A stretch of DNA of 64,000 nt from positions 186,001 through 250,000 of the forward strand of contig NZ_WBUE01000001.1 of NCBI RefSeq assembly GCF_009026145.1, in the 5' to 3' direction. Shown here piece by piece: positions 44,535 through 53,961 of this stretch. The notes beneath the pieces are model-generated. The model ran no database searches, was not told the DNA's origin, and saw only the letters and a list, made by a program, of their open reading frames with translations. The stretch's first letter is position 1; every line of letters begins with the position of its first letter. The translations under genes and the position numbers were made by a program. The stretch is from Hyphomicrobium sp. (GTDB lineage Bacteria > Pseudomonadota > Alphaproteobacteria > Rhizobiales > Hyphomicrobiaceae).

Positions 44535-45434
44535 TCAATTGGGCACAAATGACGAGCTGCGCTGACGCATCAGCCCTTCCTGGACGACAGAGGCGATCAG
44601 CGTGCCATCGCGGGCAAAGATGCTGCCGCGGCAGAACCCTCGCGCGCCGAAGGCATTGGGGCTGTCCTGTACGTAGAGCAGCCATTCATCGGCGCGGAAC
44701 GGCCGGTGGTACCAGAGCGCGTGATCGAGGCTGGCAAGCTGCACGTCGGCGTCGAACAGGAGCTTGCCGTGGGCGATCAGCGCCGTGTCGAGCAGCGTGA
44801 AGTCGGATGCATATGCCAGCACAGCCTGGTGTATGGCAGGATCGTCAGGCAAGGCGCCGTTGGCTCGGATCCAGATGTGCTGCAGGGGCGTCTTCTTATC
44901 GCGAGTCAGATAGCGTGATACGTCGACAATACGCGTGTCGATCGGGCGCTCGCGACTCCAGTAGCTGCGCATCGACTGGGGCAATGCATCGATGAGCTGG
45001 GCAATGATGTCCTTGGGGTTGGGTAGCTCTTCCGGTGGTGGGACATCGGGCATCGGCGTCTGATGGTCGAAGCCAGGCTCCGACTTATGGAACGAGCTGC
45101 TCATAGAGAATATTGGCCGCCCGTGCTGGATCGCCTTGACGCGGCGCGTCGTGAAGCTGCCGCCGTCACGAATGCGCTCAACATCGTAAACGATCGGCCG
45201 CGACGGATCGCCGGCGAGCAGGAAGTATCCGTGCAGCGAATGCACCGAGCGGCCCGCATTAACGGTGCGCGCGGCAGCCATCAGTGCCTGGCCCAGCACC
45301 TGGCCACCGAACACGCGCTGCCAGCCCTCGTTGCCACGCGCGCCACGGAACAGATTGTCCTCGAGCGGTTCCAGCTCGAGCGTGGCAAGCAGCGCGTTGA
45401 GCGCGCTCTGCGGCGCGGTGTCGTCGGTCGGCAT
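44535..45434 (-). CDS. tesB: Acyl-CoA thioesterase II
   Basis: TesB hydrolyses medium and long acyl-CoA. The 299 residues contain two hot-dog folds: LFRGARGNEGWQRVFGGQVLGQALMAAARTV, SFHKSEPGFDHQTPMP in the first, and LASLDHALWYHRPFRADEWLLY and ASVVQEGLMR (catalytic Asp and Gln) in the second. The length matches E. coli TesB (286). It diverges from the UbiH-type gene. Confidence 0.95.
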   Translation of the reverse strand: MPTDDTAPQSALNALLATLELEPLEDNLFRGARGNEGWQRVFGGQVLGQALMAAARTVNAGRSVHSLHGYFLLAGDPSRPIVYDVERIRDGGSFTTRRVKAIQHGRPIFSMSSSFHKSEPGFDHQTPMPDVPPPEELPNPKDIIAQLIDALPQSMRSYWSRERPIDTRIVDVSRYLTRDKKTPLQHIWIRANGALPDDPAIHQAVLAYASDFTLLDTALIAHGKLLFDADVQLASLDHALWYHRPFRADEWLLYVQDSPNAFGARGFCRGSIFARDGTLIASVVQEGLMRQRSSSFVPN

Positions 45435-45526
45435 GGGGCCTCGCGGGGTGGAAGGTGGCGGGCTAGATATGGCTGGCGTAGGTTAGCGCGCCGTGAGGCG
45501 CCCTTCAGCCGGGGAACTTAGCGCAG

Positions 45527-46777
45527 ATGAGCGGACGAGACATGCAGCAAGAAGCCGCTCACTTCCATGTCGCAATCTCCGGGGCGAGCTTTGCGGGGCT
45601 CGCGCTCGCCTGTGCGCTGAGCGATGCACTCGGCCCAGGCTTCAAGATTGCCTTGATCGATCGCATCCCATCGACATCGGCGCGCGCCGATGCCCGCGCC
45701 TTCGCGCTGTCGGCTGCCTCCAGACATCTGCTTGAGGCGATCGGCGTTTGGCCCACAATCGCCGCCGATGCGCAGCCGGTCGAAGGCATCGACATTACGG
45801 ATTCGAGCCTCGAAGCCGGCGTGCGCCCAGTGCTCCTCACCTACGACAACGTCACCGACAGTGGCGAGCCGGCGACGCACATCGTTCCTGTCGAGCCGCT
45901 TACGGCGGCCCTGCGGTCGAAAACACAAGCGCATCCGTCGATCACGATCCTCGCCCCCGCCGAAGCGACGGGCTTCACCGCGGAAGAGGCCACCGCACGG
46001 GTACGGCTCGCCGATGGCCGAGAGATCTTGGCGTCCCTTGTCGTCGCTGCCGACGGACGCAAATCGGCTTTGCGCGAGGCGGCCGGCATCAAAGTCATCG
46101 GCTGGAGCTACCCGCAGACGGGCATCGTCACCACCGTCCGCCACGAGCGACCGCACGCGGGGCGCGCCGTGCAGCACTTCCTACCTGCCGGTCCATTCGC
46201 CATCCTGCCGCTCCCCGGCAATCGCGCATGCATCACATGGACTGAGGACGCGCGCGAGGCGACGCGCATCTTGGCCCTCGATGATGCCGACTTTCTGGCC
46301 GAGGTCGAGAAGCGCTTCGGCGGCAAGCTCGGCAGCCTAGCGCTGGATGGCTCGCGGCAGTCGTGGCCGCTCGAGCTGCATCTTGCCCGCCGCTATGTGG
46401 CGCCGCGGTTCGCGCTCATCGGCGATGCGGCGCATGGCGTGCATCCGCTGGCCGGGCAAGGATTGAATCTCGCCTTCCGTGATGTCGCCGCGCTGGTGGA
46501 GGTTATCGCCGACAGCGTGCGGCTCGGATTCGATGCCGGGGACGCGCAGGCGCTCGCCCGTTATGAACGCTGGCGCCGCTTCGACTCGGCGATTTCCGCC
46601 GCGACCTTCGACGGCATCAATCGACTCTTCGCCAGCGATGCAACGCTGCTGCGCTCGGTGCGCGAGGTCGGGCTCGGCGTCGTCGACCGCATTCCCGCGC
46701 TTAAGCGTTTCTTCGTCAGCGAGGCCGCGGGCCTGACAGGTGAAGTGCCGCGGCTGCTGAGGGGCGAAGAAGTTTAG
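45527..46777 (+). CDS. UbiH/UbiF/VisC-type FAD monooxygenase (ubiquinone synthesis)
   Basis: The 416-residue flavoprotein hydroxylase of the ubiquinone pathway shows an N-terminal dinucleotide-binding segment (HVAISGASFAGLALACAL), the DG motif LVVAADGRKSALREAAG, and the GD motif FALIGDAAHGVHPLAGQGLNLAF. The family adds hydroxyls to the ubiquinone ring; which carbon this one serves cannot be told because alphaproteobacteria reuse these enzymes. Its end overlaps the stop of rimM by four bases on the opposite strand. Confidence 0.88.
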   Translation: MSGRDMQQEAAHFHVAISGASFAGLALACALSDALGPGFKIALIDRIPSTSARADARAFALSAASRHLLEAIGVWPTIAADAQPVEGIDITDSSLEAGVRPVLLTYDNVTDSGEPATHIVPVEPLTAALRSKTQAHPSITILAPAEATGFTAEEATARVRLADGREILASLVVAADGRKSALREAAGIKVIGWSYPQTGIVTTVRHERPHAGRAVQHFLPAGPFAILPLPGNRACITWTEDAREATRILALDDADFLAEVEKRFGGKLGSLALDGSRQSWPLELHLARRYVAPRFALIGDAAHGVHPLAGQGLNLAFRDVAALVEVIADSVRLGFDAGDAQALARYERWRRFDSAISAATFDGINRLFASDATLLRSVREVGLGVVDRIPALKRFFVSEAAGLTGEVPRLLRGEEV

Positions 46778-47307
46778 CTGGCGTCGTCTTCGTCCTCGGG
46801 CGCAGAAACCGGCATCGCTACGACGACGCGCCCCGCCGCGACATCGACGATGGGAACGAAAGCATCGATGAACGGGACGAGCTCGGTTGTGTGCTGGCCT
46901 TCGAGGCGCAACTCGAGCAGATCGCCGGCGCCGTAGTTCTGCACGGCTACCACCGTTCCGATGCGCTCGCCGTTGGTATCCTCGGCGCGCAGGCCGACGA
47001 GATCGGCATAGTAGTATTCGCCTTCACCCGTGGTGGGCAGCTGTGTGCGCAGCGCGTAGAGCGCGGTGCCTTTCAGCGCTTCGGCGCCATTGCGGTCGGC
47101 GACGCCGGCGACGCGCGCGATGACCCCCTTCGGGGTCGCGCGCACAACATTTATGTCGAGCTGCCTGGCGCCGTCCTCGGTCGCGAGCGGCCCGTAGGCG
47201 GCAATGTCCTCCGGGTTGCCCGTGTAGCTGTCGATGACCACGTCGCCGCGGATGCCGTGCGCGGCGACGATGCGCCCGAGAAGAATGCGCTGAGCTTTTT
47301 CGGTCAT
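46774..47307 (-). CDS. rimM: 16S rRNA processing protein RimM
   Basis: RimM binds S19 and helps 30S subunit maturation. The 177 residues have the N-terminal barrel (ILLGRIVAAHGIRGDVVIDSYTGNPEDIAAYGPL) and a PRC-type C-terminal domain (YYADLVGLRAEDTNGERIGTVVAVQNYGAGDLLEL, VPFIDAFVPIVD). It is last in an ffh-rpsP-grlR-rimM set; trmD and rplS, which normally follow, are missing because the opposite strand is occupied. Confidence 0.95.
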   Translation of the reverse strand: MTEKAQRILLGRIVAAHGIRGDVVIDSYTGNPEDIAAYGPLATEDGARQLDINVVRATPKGVIARVAGVADRNGAEALKGTALYALRTQLPTTGEGEYYYADLVGLRAEDTNGERIGTVVAVQNYGAGDLLELRLEGQHTTELVPFIDAFVPIVDVAAGRVVVAMPVSAPEDEDDAS

Positions 47308-47327
47308 CGATACATGCGGCTAGTGCC

Positions 47328-47687
47328 TTAGCTGGGCAGCGGCCCAAGATACCTGATCTGCACGCCGATCGGAGCCCCGGCGATCTGGATGAAGGCGGTC
47401 GTCTCCGCTGCTGAGCCGGCGAAGGCGCCGACGATGTCCAGCGTGGCGCCCGACGCACCGGCGGAGAAGCCGGTGACCAGAACCCCGTCGGGCGGAACGT
47501 CGAGACGCAGGCGGATCTTGTTGAGCTGGCGGACCGCATCGAACTCGTAGGTGCCGGTGAACACGGCGCCTAACGGGTCCGAGCCCAGAACCTTGCCCTC
47601 GCGCAGCACGGCGAGACCGCTCCCGTCCTCAGGCTCGCCATCGTGCGTGGCCGCAAAGCGCAGGTTGTAGATTCCGTCTTCGAGCAT
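47328..47687 (-). CDS. GrlR-like small protein between rpsP and rimM
   Basis: The product has 119 residues from an ATG after GGGGGGACATC. MLEDGIYNLRFAATHDGEPEDGSGLAVLREGKVLGSDPLGAVFTGTYEF closely follows the beta-barrel repeat of GrlR, the enteropathogenic E. coli repressor of type III secretion; the rest (DVPPDGVLVTGF, ETTAFIQIAG) also fits. No type III secretion genes are in the window, and GrlR-like proteins occur in rhizobia without them. It lies 20 bases ahead of rimM and so is translated with ribosome-maturation genes. The partner is unknown. Confidence 0.72.
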   Translation of the reverse strand: MLEDGIYNLRFAATHDGEPEDGSGLAVLREGKVLGSDPLGAVFTGTYEFDAVRQLNKIRLRLDVPPDGVLVTGFSAGASGATLDIVGAFAGSAAETTAFIQIAGAPIGVQIRYLGPLPS

Positions 47688-47804
47688 GCGATGTCCCCCC
47701 ACGGGCGAGGCACCGCGCCTCGCGCGAGGAGCTTCTGACACGGCAGGATTGAACGCCGGGTTAGCGGCACGCGGCGATTGCAGCCGCGTGAGCCGCCAGG
47801 GTGC

Positions 47805-48182
47805 TTACGCGGCCGGCTCGGCAGCGGCTGCCGCCTCGGCTGCCTTGGCCGCTTTCTCGGCCTGCGCCGCCTCGCGCTCGAGGCGCTTCTTCTTCGGCTT
47901 CGCCTTCTCGGGGTTGTTCGATGCCGTGCGCTTCATCAGCCCGGCGGCGTCGAGCAGGCGCGCGACGCGGTCGGTCGGCTGGGCACCAACGGAGAGCCAG
48001 TACTTGCAGCGCTCCAGCTCCAGCTTCACACGCGCTTCGTCGTCCTTCTTGAGCATCGGGTTGAAGGTGCCGACCTGCTCGATGTAGCGGCCGTCGCGGG
48101 GCGAGGCCGTGTTGGCGACGACAACGTAATAGTAGGGGCGCTTTTTGGCGCCACCGCGCGACAGGCGGATCTTCACGGACAT
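47805..48182 (-). CDS. rpsP: 30S ribosomal protein S16
   Basis: S16 is a primary assembly protein of the 30S body. The 125 residues start [42 protein letters not shown]. The C-terminal extension is Lys/Ala-rich ([25 protein letters not shown]), longer than in E. coli (82) and typical of alphaproteobacteria. ffh lies 34 bases upstream. Confidence 0.97.
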   Translation of the reverse strand: MSVKIRLSRGGAKKRPYYYVVVANTASPRDGRYIEQVGTFNPMLKKDDEARVKLELERCKYWLSVGAQPTDRVARLLDAAGLMKRTASNNPEKAKPKKKRLEREAAQAEKAAKAAEAAAAAEPAA

Positions 48183-48216
48183 TGCTTTGCTTCCTTCGTT
48201 GACGTTTCGTTGAGAG

Positions 48217-49800
48217 CTACTTCTTCTTTCCCGGCAGGCCGGGGAATTTCGGCAGGCCGCCACCGCCCAAGCCAGGCAGGCCGCCGCCGAGGCCCGGGAG
48301 CTTCGGCATCATGCCGCCCGGCAGACCGGGAATGCCCTTCGTCGGCAGACCTTTGGGTAGTGCGTCCTTCAGATCTTGCGGCAGCTGCTCGAGCGCCTTC
48401 GGGTCGAGCTTGGCGAGCTCTTCCTGCATCGCCGCCATTTCGGCTTCGCTCGGCGCGGCACCGCGACCCCCGCCGCCGACCAGGCGGTTGAGCATGCCCT
48501 TATTGCGGCCGAGCGTCTTCATCATGTCGGCCATCTGGCGGTGCATTTTGACGAGCCGGTTCACCTCCTCGACCTTGGTGCCGGAGCCGGCGGCGATGCG
48601 GCGCTTGCGGCGCGCGTCGAGCACCTTCGGGTTGCGCCGCTCGTAGGGCGTCATCGAGGTTATGATGGCGTGCTGCCGCTTGAGGATGCCATCGTCGAGA
48701 TTGGCGTCGGCGATCTGGGCTTTGATCTTACCCATGCCGGGCATCATCCCGAGCACGCCGGACATGCCGCCGATGCGCTGCATCTGCTTCAGCTGCTCGG
48801 CCATGTCGTCGAGGTCGAAGATGCCCTTCTTCATCTTCTCGGCGATCTTCGTCGCCTTCTCGGCGTCGATCGTCTGCGCCGCCTTCTCGACGAGAGTGAC
48901 GACGTCGCCCATGCCGAGAATGCGCGAGGCGACGCGGGCGGGGTGGAAGTCCTCCAGCGCGTCCCACTTCTCGCCGACACCGAGGAGCTTGATCGGCTTG
49001 CCGGTGACGGCGCGCATCGATAGCGCGGCGCCTCCGCGCGCATCGCCGTCGGCGCGCGTCAGCACGATGCCGGTGATGCCGATGCGCTCATCGAACGACT
49101 TGGCGACGTTGACGGCGTCCTGGCCGGTCAGGCTGTCGGCGACGAGCAGCGTTTCATGCGGATGCGCGATGTCGCGCACCTCCACGGATTCGCGCATCAG
49201 CTCTTCGTCGATGTGGATGCGGCCGGCGGTGTCGAGCAGGACCACGTCGTAACCGCCGAGCTTGCCTGCATCGAGCGCGCGTTTGGCAATCTGCTGCGGC
49301 GTCTGTCCACTGACGATAGGCAGCGTGTCGACGCTCGTCTGCTCGCCGAGCACGCGCAGCTGCTCCTGCGCTGCCGGGCGCCGCGTGTCGAGCGAAGCCA
49401 TCAGCACTTTCTTCTTATCGCGGTCGGTGAGCCGCTTGGCGATCTTGGCCGTGGTGGTCGTCTTACCGGAGCCCTGCAGGCCTACCATCATGATGGCGAC
49501 CGGCGGCGCGGCGTGAAGATCGATCGCAGCGCCCTCGGACCCCAACATGGCGACAAGCTCGTCGTTGACGATCTTGATGACCATTTGCCCGGGCGTGATC
49601 GAGCGCAGCACCTCCTGGCCAATCGCCTTGGCCTTCACCTTGTCGGTGAAGTCGCGCACGACATCGAGCGCCACGTCGGCTTCGAGCAGGGCACGCCGCA
49701 CCTCGCGCATCGCCTCGCCGACGTCGCTCTCGGTGAGCGCACCGCGACGCGTCAGCTTGTCGAGAATGCCGGACAGGCGATCTGACAGCGATTGGAACAT
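48217..49800 (-). CDS. ffh: Signal recognition particle protein Ffh
   Basis: Ffh binds signal peptides of nascent membrane proteins and, as a GTPase, docks with FtsY. The 527 residues have the N domain, the G domain with [48 protein letters not shown], and the Met-rich M domain ([43 protein letters not shown]). The C-terminal 60 residues repeat Gly-Leu-Pro-Gly units. FtsY is encoded 4 kb away on the other strand. Confidence 0.97.
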   Translation of the reverse strand: MFQSLSDRLSGILDKLTRRGALTESDVGEAMREVRRALLEADVALDVVRDFTDKVKAKAIGQEVLRSITPGQMVIKIVNDELVAMLGSEGAAIDLHAAPPVAIMMVGLQGSGKTTTTAKIAKRLTDRDKKKVLMASLDTRRPAAQEQLRVLGEQTSVDTLPIVSGQTPQQIAKRALDAGKLGGYDVVLLDTAGRIHIDEELMRESVEVRDIAHPHETLLVADSLTGQDAVNVAKSFDERIGITGIVLTRADGDARGGAALSMRAVTGKPIKLLGVGEKWDALEDFHPARVASRILGMGDVVTLVEKAAQTIDAEKATKIAEKMKKGIFDLDDMAEQLKQMQRIGGMSGVLGMMPGMGKIKAQIADANLDDGILKRQHAIITSMTPYERRNPKVLDARRKRRIAAGSGTKVEEVNRLVKMHRQMADMMKTLGRNKGMLNRLVGGGGRGAAPSEAEMAAMQEELAKLDPKALEQLPQDLKDALPKGLPTKGIPGLPGGMMPKLPGLGGGLPGLGGGGLPKFPGLPGKKK

Positions 49801-49982
49801 GCTCGTCCTTCACCAGGCGCCCGGGACATCCCGTTGCGCAAAACGAAAACGCACCCGCGGGCGCAACGCGCTGGCGGGTGTTGACCTCCCGGCCTCACGC
49901 TTCACGGCGCGGGCAGGGCGGCGGCTCTGTGGTCAGGGCCGTCGTGAGTGGCGCGGACAATGCCCTTAGGCCGCCACACCTG

Positions 49983-50222
49983 TCAACCTTGCCCCGAGCT
50001 GCGGGCCTCGGCGCGCGCCTGAGCCACGCCCCGCGCCCTGCGGCGCTCCTGGCGGCGCCATTTTCTGACGATTTTCGTCACGCGGCGCAGGGTGCGGCGT
50101 TCGGGCGGGGTGAGGCAGATGCAGCCGCCGCAGTGGCACGGGCGCGGCGTGATGAGAGAGAGCTGAAGGAGCCGGCGGCTCGATCGAGAAATAGGGACGT
50201 AGTCGCTCGCTTGGTCGGTCAT
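49983..50222 (-). CDS. Small Cys-rich basic protein, 79 aa
   Basis: An ATG with AGAG upstream opens 79 residues. The centre has PCHCGGCICLTPPERR, three closely spaced cysteines plus one, which could bind a metal. The tail is strongly basic and helical (TKIVRKWRRQERRRARG). No family recognised. High GC can produce such frames by chance, so I rate it as possible only. Confidence 0.35.
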   Translation of the reverse strand: MTDQASDYVPISRSSRRLLQLSLITPRPCHCGGCICLTPPERRTLRRVTKIVRKWRRQERRRARGVAQARAEARSSGQG

Positions 50223-50322
50223 GGGAACGCTCTTTGGATACGCCTGGGGGTGCCCGCGATTATCCTCAAGTCGCAGCCATCCGCCAGGGTTCCGTTCTCA
50301 GGCCGCCTCGTTTGTCACAGGC

Positions 50323-51483
50323 TCAATCGTTCGCCGGGGTTACCCGCAGCACCTCCCCAGTATCGTCGGTCAACAGCCAGAGGGCGCCGTCGGGGCCGGC
50401 GCGCACGTCGCGGATACGCTTGGCCTGGTCCTCGAGCAGGGTCTCGGCGGCAACGACGTTGTCCCCCTCCAGAACGAGCCGCTGCACCTGAGTGCCGTTG
50501 AGCCCGCCGACGAAGGCGTTACTTTTCCATTCGGGAAACAAATCGCCGGTATAGAACGCCAGCCCCGAAGTCGCGATCGAGGGGACCCAATAATAGAGGG
50601 GCTGTTCCATGCCCTCCTTGGCGGTGATGCCCTCGCCGATCTTGGCGCCGCTGTAGTCGATGCCGTAGGTGATCACCGGCCAGCCGTAGTTCTTGCCCTT
50701 CTCTGGGCGATTGAGCTCATCGCCGCCCCGGGCGCCGTGCTCGACGGCGTAGAGTTCGCCCGTATCGGGGCGCAGCGCCGCGCCCTGAACGTTGCGGTGG
50801 CCGATCGACCAAACCTCTGGCGCCCAGCCGGGCAGCTTCGGATTGTCGTTGGGAATGGAGCCGTCGGCGTTGATGCGGATAATCTTGCCGATGTCATTCG
50901 CCGGGTTCTGGGACTGATCGCGCAGGCTGTTGCGCTCGCCGGTGGTGACGAACAGCGTGCCGTCCCTGGCCCATACGAGGCGCGAGCCGAAGTGATGCCC
51001 GCTCTTGGCGGCCGGCTGCTGGCGGAAGATCACCTTCAGATCCTCGAGCTTGGCGCCGTCGCTTTCGAACACCAGCTTGGCGCGCGCCACGCTGGTGCCA
51101 TTCTTGCCGTCGCCGCGCGGCTCGCCGTACGAAAGATAGATGATGTGGCTCGTCTCGAAGTCGGGCGCCAGCAGGACGTCGAGCAGTCCACCCTGACCGA
51201 CCACAGCGACCTCCGGCAATCCATCCAAGATGGCAGGCGAGAGTCTGCCGTCCTTCGAGATAATCCGCATGCGCCCCAGCCGCTCGGTTACCAGCAACCG
51301 ACCATCAGGCAAGAACTGCATGCCCCAGGGATGATCGAGGCCCGAGGCGAACGTTTCGACCTTGATTCTGCTCGGCTTCGCCGGTGCGGGCGCGTCGGTG
51401 ATGACGGCTTCGACCGGCTCTGTCGTCGCTCCGACCGCCGCGATGATGGAAAAAGCGAGGCTGCGTAGGCTGCTGCTGATCAT
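50323..51483 (-). CDS. PQQ-type aldose sugar dehydrogenase (YliI-like)
   Basis: The 386-residue secreted six-bladed beta-propeller has a signal-like N-terminus (SLRSLAFSIIAAVGA). Blocks include FASGLDHPWGMQFLPDGRLLVTERLGRMR, GQGGLLDVLLAPDF, KSGHHFGSRLVWARDGTLFVTTGERN, GHRNVQGAALRP, EHGARGGDELNRPEKGKNYGWPV. They match YliI/soluble glucose dehydrogenase-like proteins that oxidise aldoses with PQQ in the periplasm. The substrate is unknown and no pqq genes are near. Confidence 0.9.
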   Translation of the reverse strand: MISSSLRSLAFSIIAAVGATTEPVEAVITDAPAPAKPSRIKVETFASGLDHPWGMQFLPDGRLLVTERLGRMRIISKDGRLSPAILDGLPEVAVVGQGGLLDVLLAPDFETSHIIYLSYGEPRGDGKNGTSVARAKLVFESDGAKLEDLKVIFRQQPAAKSGHHFGSRLVWARDGTLFVTTGERNSLRDQSQNPANDIGKIIRINADGSIPNDNPKLPGWAPEVWSIGHRNVQGAALRPDTGELYAVEHGARGGDELNRPEKGKNYGWPVITYGIDYSGAKIGEGITAKEGMEQPLYYWVPSIATSGLAFYTGDLFPEWKSNAFVGGLNGTQVQRLVLEGDNVVAAETLLEDQAKRIRDVRAGPDGALWLLTDDTGEVLRVTPAND

Positions 51484-51537
51484 CCGGCGCGTCTCCGCTT
51501 GATTGTCTTTTTAGGCCCTCGGGCCATATATGGACAC

Positions 51538-52395
51538 ATGACGGACGCCGCCAGGATCCCCTTTCGCAAAATGAACGGCCTCGGGAACGATTTCATCGTG
51601 CTCGACGCGCGCACGCGCCCGCTCACATTCAGCCCTGAGGACGCGCAGCGCCTTGGCGACCGCACCAAGGGGGTGGGATGCGATCAAGTAATTGTCATCG
51701 AGCCGTCACAGAAGGCCGACGTCTTCATGCGCATCTTCAATGCCGACGGCTCGGAAGTGAGCGCCTGCGGCAACGCCACGCGATGCGTGGCGCTGCTCGC
51801 CGCGGAGGAGACCGGCCGCTCGGAAGTCAGCGTCGAGACGAGTGCCGGGCTGCTCAAGGCGAAAGTCGATAGCGCCGACCACATCACCATCGACATGGGC
51901 AAGCCGCGCTTCGCCTGGAACGACATTCCGCTCGCCGAGCCGTTTCACGACACGACAGGCATCGAGCTGCAAATCGGCCCCATCGACGCTCCGGTGCTGC
52001 ATTCGCCGTCTGTGGTAAACGTCGGCAATCCGCACGCCATCTTCTGGGTAGACGACGTCTATGCCCACGATTTGGGGCGTTTCGGACCGCTGCTCGAGAA
52101 TCATCCGATCTTTCCCGAGCGGGCCAATATTTCACTGGCGCAGGTCACATCCCGTAATGGCCTGCGGCTGCGCACCTGGGAGCGCGGCGCAGGCCTCACC
52201 AAAGCCTGCGGTACGGCCGCCTGCGCCGCTGCAGTTGCTGCAGCGCGCAAAGGCTTGACCGATCGCAAGGTCACCGTAGAACTGCCTGGCGGGGTGCTAT
52301 CCATCGAATGGGCCGATAACGACCACATCTTGATGTGCGGCCCGGCCGAACTCGAGTTTGAAGGCACGCTGGCGCCGGATACTCTAGTGCGATGA
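51538..52395 (+). CDS. dapF: Diaminopimelate epimerase
   Basis: DapF converts LL- to meso-diaminopimelate for lysine and peptidoglycan. The ATG gives 285 residues: IPFRKMNGLGNDFIVLDAR, the first catalytic Cys in SACGNATRC, the second in KACGTAACAAA, plus VNVGNPHAI. The last codons (TLVR) and the stop lie inside the left arm of a palindromic repeat, so the C-terminus has been trimmed or extended by that element. Confidence 0.96.
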   Translation: MTDAARIPFRKMNGLGNDFIVLDARTRPLTFSPEDAQRLGDRTKGVGCDQVIVIEPSQKADVFMRIFNADGSEVSACGNATRCVALLAAEETGRSEVSVETSAGLLKAKVDSADHITIDMGKPRFAWNDIPLAEPFHDTTGIELQIGPIDAPVLHSPSVVNVGNPHAIFWVDDVYAHDLGRFGPLLENHPIFPERANISLAQVTSRNGLRLRTWERGAGLTKACGTAACAAAVAAARKGLTDRKVTVELPGGVLSIEWADNDHILMCGPAELEFEGTLAPDTLVR

Positions 52396-52551
52396 TCGAG
52401 AAATTCGCCATCGTTAAGCGGCCCGGGACCGCGCGAATTTCTCGATCTGAATCGCACTAGCAAGCCTATGATCCTAGTGTCCCTTATGGTTCCAAAGTTC
52501 GCTCCCAGCCTGGCCGCGACCTCGGGCGAACTTTGGAACCGGGACACTAGG
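52384..52551. repeat. Composite two-hairpin repeat, copy 2 (B then A)
   Basis: The reverse-oriented counterpart of 4845-5008. Hairpin B: 52384-52408 with 52433-52460, core GATCGAGAAATTCGC, right arm with three extra bases. Then 13 bases. Hairpin A: 52474-52502 with 52526-52550, core TTCCAAAGTTCGC, left arm with the extra TTAT. Both hairpins have CTAG at their outer ends. The unit starts inside dapF. The remaining 150 bases before mtaB hold no gene. Confidence 0.85.
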
Positions 52552-52704
52552 GCGCGCGCCCCCGTCTAGCGAACGACAAAGTTGTCCAGTATGACCGCCC
52601 TGCAATTAACCGGCCGGATATCCCGTTTGCGCCAGGCTTCTCACGCGCGGATCGGCTCGTCATCGTCCCGCGTAACCGCCGTTTCCGAGGCTTGCTGAGC
52701 GAGA

Positions 52705-53961
52705 ATGGCCGATCCTCTCATCATAACTCTCGGCTGCCGGCTCAACGCCTATGAGTCAGAGGTCATCCGCAAGAACGTCATCGACGTCGGCCTCGACGAC
52801 GCGATCGTCGTCAATACCTGCGCGGTGACGGCCGAGGCCGTGCGGCAGGCGACGCAAACCATCCGCAAGCTGCGACGGGAGCATCCGGCGTCGCGCATCA
52901 TCGTCACCGGCTGCGCGGCGCAGATCGAGCCGGAGCGCTTTGCGGCGCTCGAGGAGGTCGACCACGTCGTCGGCAACGCCGAGAAGATGCAGCCAGAGAC
53001 GTTCGCCGGCCTCTCGACGTCCGGCTCCGAGCGCGTGCAGGTCGACGACATCATGAGCGTACATGAGACTGCCGGCCATTTGATCGATGGATTTGGATCG
53101 CGCACGCGCGCCTACGTGCAGGTGCAGAATGGTTGCGACCACCGCTGCACCTTCTGCATCATTCCCTTCGGGCGCGGCCCCTCGCGCTCCGTGCCGGCCG
53201 GGGAGGTCGTGGCGCAGATCCGCCATCTCGTCGAGCGCGGATGCCGCGAGGTCGTGCTTACCGGCGTCGACATCACGTCCTACGGCGCCGATCTGCCCAG
53301 CACTTCGACGTTGGGCGCGCTGGTGCGCCAGATCCTGAAGCTGGTGCCGGAGCTCGAACGACTGCGCCTGTCGTCCATCGATCAAGTGGAGGCCAACACG
53401 CACCTGCTGCGCGCCATCGCTGAGGAGGAGCGGCTGATGCCGCATTTGCATTTGTCCATGCAGTCCGGCGACGACATGATCCTGAAGCGCATGAAGCGGC
53501 GCCACAGTCGCGCCGACGCGGTCAGATTCTGCGAGGACGTGCGCCGCATGCGGCCCGACACCGTATTCGGCGCCGATCTCATCGCTGGCTTCCCGACCGA
53601 GACCGAGGCGATGTTTGAGAACTCGCTCAGCGTCATCGACGACTGTGGCCTCACCTATCTGCACGTCTTCCCGTTCTCGCCGCGCACCGGCACGCCGGCG
53701 GCGCGCATGCCGCAAGTGGTGCGTAACGTCGTCAAGGAGCGCGCCGCGCGCTTGCGGGCCAAAGGCGCCATGGCGCTGTCGCATTTCCTCGATGACCAAG
53801 CCGGCGCCGAGGTGGAGTTGCTGATCGAGCAGGATGGCGTCGGGCGCACCCGACAATTTGCCGAAATGCGCTTGCCTACCGCGGTCGCCGCCGGGGCGCT
53901 GGTGCGCGCACGTGTCAACGGCCACGACGGCCAGCGGCTCTCCGGCGAGGTGGTGGCGTGA
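52705..53961 (+). CDS. mtaB: tRNA t6A37 methylthiotransferase MtaB
   Basis: MtaB adds a methylthio group to t6A at position 37 of ANN-reading tRNAs. The 418 residues contain the N-terminal cluster-binding domain (IITLGCRLNAYESEVI, VNTCAVTAEA, VTGCAAQ), the radical-SAM motif CDHRCTFC (about 144-151), FGADLIAGFPTETEAMF and a C-terminal TRAM-like domain. It lacks the longer TRAM of MiaB. Its TGA overlaps the GTG of ftsY. Confidence 0.94.
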   Translation: MADPLIITLGCRLNAYESEVIRKNVIDVGLDDAIVVNTCAVTAEAVRQATQTIRKLRREHPASRIIVTGCAAQIEPERFAALEEVDHVVGNAEKMQPETFAGLSTSGSERVQVDDIMSVHETAGHLIDGFGSRTRAYVQVQNGCDHRCTFCIIPFGRGPSRSVPAGEVVAQIRHLVERGCREVVLTGVDITSYGADLPSTSTLGALVRQILKLVPELERLRLSSIDQVEANTHLLRAIAEEERLMPHLHLSMQSGDDMILKRMKRRHSRADAVRFCEDVRRMRPDTVFGADLIAGFPTETEAMFENSLSVIDDCGLTYLHVFPFSPRTGTPAARMPQVVRNVVKERAARLRAKGAMALSHFLDDQAGAEVELLIEQDGVGRTRQFAEMRLPTAVAAGALVRARVNGHDGQRLSGEVVA

